From: JANQSS01 sp965249735 | GTDB taxonomy: Bacteria; Bacteroidota; Bacteroidia; Chitinophagales; Saprospiraceae | NCBI GenBank assembly: GCA_965249735.1 | Contig: CBDFMS010000026.1 | Location: 620,001 to 684,000, forward strand | Direction: 5' to 3' | DNA length: 64,000 bases | Shown here: positions 60,959-64,000 of the stretch, in pieces | Position numbering within the stretch: the first letter of the stretch is position 1 | Layout: each line of letters starts with the position of its first letter | Notes under the pieces: generated by a model | What the model was told of the DNA's origin: nothing | Databases searched by the model: none | The model's input: only the letters and a program-made list of their open reading frames with translations | Program-made: the position numbers and the translations under genes

Positions 60959-62161
60959 ATGAAAAAACAGCTCACTTTTCTATGTCTAACATGTGATTTT
61001 AAAGGAACTGAATTTCTGATCGCTCTTCACGAATTAGGTCACAAAGTATTCCTGGTAACCTCTCAAAAAAATGAACACGATCCGTGGCCACGTGAATATC
61101 TCGAGGATATATTTTTTATGCCCGAAACAGATGGACGGCAATGGGATATGGACACATTGGTTTCCGGTACCGCCTACATTTTTAGTCAGCATAAAGTAGA
61201 CAAGATTGTTGCATTGGACGATTATGATGTAAAAAAGGTAGCTCTGCTAAGAGAAGAATTCCGTTCACCGGGCATGGGTGAAACTACGGCTCGACATTTT
61301 TACGATAAATTAGCCATGCGCATGATTGCGCGTGAGAATAATATTCGCATTCCTGATTTTAGCCCATTATTTAATGATGGTGAAATAAATGAATTTTTAT
61401 CACGGACAAAAGGGCCCTGGTTTGTCAAACCACGTTCCGATGCAGGCACCTTGGGTATTCGAAAAATTAATAATCCGGATGAGTTTTGGGCCTGGAATGA
61501 AGAACACAAAGAAATCCGATATACGTTTTTGATTGAGTGTTTTACCCCTGGTCCTGTTTATCATGTCGATTCACTCTATACAGACTACAAACCACATTTC
61601 ACACGGTCCTCACGCTATTTACAACCTCCATTTGAAATAGCGCATGGTGGCGGCGTATTTCGATCACAGTCGCTTGACACAAAATCAAAAGATGCGAAGC
61701 AGTTAAAAAAACTAAACAGCACCTTGCTGGAAGCATTTGGATTAAAATTTGGAGCCTCGCACTCCGAGTTTATCAAAAATGATGAAGATGGAAAATTCTA
61801 TTTTCTTGAAACATCTGCTCGTGTTGGTGGCGCCTCGTTGGCCGATATGGTAGAAGCGGCAAGCGGCGTCAATTTATGGGCGGAATGGGCACGTATCGAG
61901 TCTGCGATGATATTGGATCTGCCCTATGCACCTCCAATAGCTGAAAAATCAAATGCTGGAATTGTTGTCACCCTCAGTCGGTTTGAAGATCCTGACTATG
62001 GGCCCCTCGAACATCCCTCTGTCGTCTGGCGCATGATAAAGAAATACCACGTTGGGCTGGTTGTAAAAGATGACGATAGTGAAAAAGTCACCGAATTATT
62101 GAATCGGTTTACTGATAAAATATTTGCAGATTATCATGCGTCCGTACCACTGCGGGAATAA
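60959..62161 (+). CDS. ATP-grasp carboxylate-amine ligase family protein
   Basis: 400 aa. The N-terminal Rossmann-like region (LTFLCLTCDFKGTEFLIALH) is followed by an ATP-grasp fold: ATP-binding Lys and loop in GPWFVKPRSDAGTLGI, FLIECFTPGPVYHVDSLY, and the Mg-binding FYFLETSARVGGASLADM, where the usual N/R of the ENxR element is Ser. C-terminal SAM-independent region follows. Such proteins couple carboxylates to amines through acyl phosphates. Co-operonic with an M17 aminopeptidase; convergent with a second ATP-grasp-like gene. The product is unknown. Confidence 0.85.
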   Translation: MKKQLTFLCLTCDFKGTEFLIALHELGHKVFLVTSQKNEHDPWPREYLEDIFFMPETDGRQWDMDTLVSGTAYIFSQHKVDKIVALDDYDVKKVALLREEFRSPGMGETTARHFYDKLAMRMIARENNIRIPDFSPLFNDGEINEFLSRTKGPWFVKPRSDAGTLGIRKINNPDEFWAWNEEHKEIRYTFLIECFTPGPVYHVDSLYTDYKPHFTRSSRYLQPPFEIAHGGGVFRSQSLDTKSKDAKQLKKLNSTLLEAFGLKFGASHSEFIKNDEDGKFYFLETSARVGGASLADMVEAASGVNLWAEWARIESAMILDLPYAPPIAEKSNAGIVVTLSRFEDPDYGPLEHPSVVWRMIKKYHVGLVVKDDDSEKVTELLNRFTDKIFADYHASVPLRE

Positions 62162-62218
62162 AAGGTGGGTTTAATTATTATTATCCGCTTTACGGCTTAG
62201 ATTAACAACCGACAATTT

Positions 62219-63409
62219 CTATTGCTGAAAGAAAGCCACTGAGCCGCCAACCCATGTTTTATCACGATTAAATTTCACACCGATCATGGCGCCACGACTC
62301 AATCGCGCCAGATTATTGACGATGCGTGGTCTGTCCTCTCCGGGTTCCCATATCAGCAGCATGCGAATTTCGCATTTTACTTTTCCTTCCGGTGATTGAA
62401 CAACCGGAGAATAAGTAACTTTTTCTTGTAAAATAAAATTGCTCCGATCCTCAATGGCATCGAAATGCTCAGGACTTAAATCAAATATTACACCTGAGCC
62501 TGCAAAAGAATACAATGGTTTAAGAACGAAATTTTCTAAATCATCCGGTACGCTGTCCAGTTGATCAAGAAAATATGTTCGCGGTACATATTTATTTTGA
62601 AATAAGGGTAAAGAATATTTACTAATTCGAAAAAACCAATGTGGATGGCCTGCCCATTCGACATTCATCTCTTTACTGAAACGAAACTCCCGCTCTAAAT
62701 CTTTGCGGCCAACAAGCTCATCAAAAATAACCCGGTTATAAATACGGTGTATCGGAATTTTTCGATTTGAATCATCCTTGTAGTATACGTCCTTCCCTTC
62801 AACCTTAAGATCAGACACACACAAAGTTTTTACTCCAAGATCCCGGGATGTACAAAGAAAATCAATACGCGTTGGCTGCTTATGCGGTTCAGTTTCCAAC
62901 AAGACAACATGCTCCGGCTTTTGGTCGGCAACTATGACGCGTTTCAGCAGTGCCTTATATTCCGGTGTGGTAAGTCCTTTGGCCAGGTGGGAATAATTAT
63001 CAGGAATATCAAAATGCTCACGATATTTACGGGCAACTAAATCCTGATAAAAATACAATGTTGGAAATCCCTGGGCCTCAATTAATTTCGGTTCGAGATT
63101 GCCATTCTCTTCACATATGCCAAAGTCGTATTGTAAAAATATACTGTGATCCGTTTCGTTTGGTACGCGAAACTCCGGCTCAATTGCCCCTTCCGTCAGT
63201 TGTTTAAAATTCGGTTTCCTGATCGTCTCTGTAATTAGATCGCAGGCATTAAATATTTTCTCTTTTAACTCAAGATCAATAAAGACCGGTGTTTCTGCAA
63301 TTCTAAATTGCGGCACATGATTAAATTCCGCAGCAATATCTGCTAAAAATTCATTATATTTTTTATCAGAAAAGCTCTTATTATATGTGGACCGTGCTAC
63401 GTGTTCCAT
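62219..63409 (-). CDS. ATP-grasp-like protein, uncharacterised
   Basis: 396 aa, not assignable to a named family. The C-terminal half looks ATP-grasp-like: FVLKPLYSFAGSGVIFDL (Lys plus glycine loop), FILQEKVTYSPV, KCEIRMLLIWE and RIVNNLARLSRGAMIGVKFN hold the residues that in ATP-grasp enzymes bind ATP and metal. The N-terminal half has no known motif; FLQYDFGICEENGNLEPKLIEAQGFP is notable. Its start overlaps the stop of the glutamine amidotransferase gene by one base (63409), so the two are probably translated together. Perhaps a ligase using the ammonia or product of that neighbour. Confidence 0.7.
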   Translation of the reverse strand: MEHVARSTYNKSFSDKKYNEFLADIAAEFNHVPQFRIAETPVFIDLELKEKIFNACDLITETIRKPNFKQLTEGAIEPEFRVPNETDHSIFLQYDFGICEENGNLEPKLIEAQGFPTLYFYQDLVARKYREHFDIPDNYSHLAKGLTTPEYKALLKRVIVADQKPEHVVLLETEPHKQPTRIDFLCTSRDLGVKTLCVSDLKVEGKDVYYKDDSNRKIPIHRIYNRVIFDELVGRKDLEREFRFSKEMNVEWAGHPHWFFRISKYSLPLFQNKYVPRTYFLDQLDSVPDDLENFVLKPLYSFAGSGVIFDLSPEHFDAIEDRSNFILQEKVTYSPVVQSPEGKVKCEIRMLLIWEPGEDRPRIVNNLARLSRGAMIGVKFNRDKTWVGGSVAFFQQ

Positions 63410-64000
63410 TAGTTTGTAAGCTTTAACGAAGCAATCTGTTCCAGCTTTTCAATACTTTGTCGAAGAAATGTAGGTAAAATCGTGTCGTGTGTCACCTGAA
63501 GTTTGGTGGGATCTTTGGCAATTTCAATCATATTGTGAAATTTAGCCATCCCCTTATGTTCCAGGATCTCTTTTTGTTCCTCAGGCTGTTCAAAGTGAAG
63601 TAACATTCCTTTTGGCTCGGCTTCCGGATGAAATTGAGTACCGATCCATTCCGGTGAAAATCGCACCGCCATGATTGCGCGTTCGAGCGGTACATGATCC
63701 CTCACTTTTTCACGTGCCAATATTTTACATCCAAGTCGCGCGATGCGCTTCATGTCAGGTCTGATCACCTGCCATTTTCTAAAATCTGCTGCATAAAACG
63801 GATCGGGCAAACCGTGAAATATTTCTTCGAATTCACCTTCATCGGTGATGTGCATCGGATAAATTCCCAAAGATGGACGTCGTCGTAAAATGAGGGATCC
63901 AAGGCTTAAAAACTGAAAAGCCATTTGAAATGAATGGCAAATAAAAAATGCATATTTTTTATTTGCTGAGCGTTGGTTATGTTTCCATAGTTTACCCAGG
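63409..64000 (-). CDS. Class I glutamine amidotransferase-like protein (N-terminus off window)
   Basis: The frame is open from 63409 to the right edge, 197 codons without an upstream stop, so the gene starts beyond the window. A shorter start at 63924 would discard the catalytic cysteine. The nucleophile elbow YAFFICHSFQMA has Cys at 63937-63939, and WIGTQFHPEAEPKG supplies the His and Glu of the GATase triad. RPSLGIYPMHITDEGEFEEI fits GMP synthase-like amidotransferase proteins. It may release ammonia for, or hydrolyse a gamma-glutamyl product of, the overlapping ATP-grasp-like protein. Confidence 0.82.
   Translation of the reverse strand, partial: LGKLWKHNQRSANKKYAFFICHSFQMAFQFLSLGSLILRRRPSLGIYPMHITDEGEFEEIFHGLPDPFYAADFRKWQVIRPDMKRIARLGCKILAREKVRDHVPLERAIMAVRFSPEWIGTQFHPEAEPKGMLLHFEQPEEQKEILEHKGMAKFHNMIEIAKDPTKLQVTHDTILPTFLRQSIEKLEQIASLKLTN

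Noticed and set aside
1..64000. CRISPR arrays, tRNA genes, insertion sequences and prophage
   Set aside because: No regularly spaced repeats, tRNA-like cloverleaf, transposase or phage gene was seen on either strand.

Overview
The window looks like chromosomal DNA from a Bacteroidota bacterium. Three secreted proteins end in type IX secretion (T9SS) sorting domains. Several genes are preceded by the Bacteroidota sigma element TAnnTTTG, and Shine-Dalgarno sequences are mostly absent. The str operon has no tuf gene, and atpD-atpC stand apart from the other ATP synthase genes. A Saprospiria-like lineage is my guess from the overall gene style, not something a marker in the window proves. I see no insertion sequence, prophage, CRISPR array, tRNA or rRNA.

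Left part (1-14716): one long minus-strand block reads rpsL-rpsG-fusA-rpsJ, then the S10 cluster (rplC, rplD, rplW, rplB, rpsS, rplV, rpsC, rplP, rpmC, rpsQ), the spc cluster (rplN, rplX, rplE, rpsN, rpsH, rplF, rplR, rpsE, rpmD, rplO, secY) and map, which runs off the left edge. The 59-codon rpmD and the partial map are easy to miss. L22 carries a long acidic C-terminal tail.

Middle part (14850-50810): a mosaic of short transcription units. It holds cell-envelope and secreted proteins (hydrolases, a BNR-repeat lipoprotein, an L-type lectin, an FG-GAP/ASPIC protein, an Omp28-like protein). It also holds housekeeping genes: polyprenyl synthase, miaE, cdaA, an M20 peptidase-FKBP-trmD unit, an M42 peptidase, pyrE with a divergent Nudix gene, an acyl-CoA dehydrogenase and gltX. 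A Crp-type regulator sits directly before a homologue of vitamin K-dependent gamma-glutamyl carboxylase that keeps the residues I associate with catalysis.

Right part (50909-64000): atpD-atpC with a clear promoter, then a metallo-beta-lactamase exonuclease translationally coupled to an ATP-dependent DNA ligase. That ligase has lost the nucleotidyl-accepting lysine of motif I and the glutamate of motif IV. A strong bidirectional terminator, a secreted adhesin-like protein and scpA follow. The right edge holds two converging units: esterase, M17 aminopeptidase and ATP-grasp on the plus strand, and a class I glutamine amidotransferase (partial) with a second ATP-grasp-like protein on the minus strand. 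Together they may make or modify a small amide or peptide. The degenerate ligase, the carboxylase homologue and this ATP-grasp/amidotransferase cluster are the best leads.
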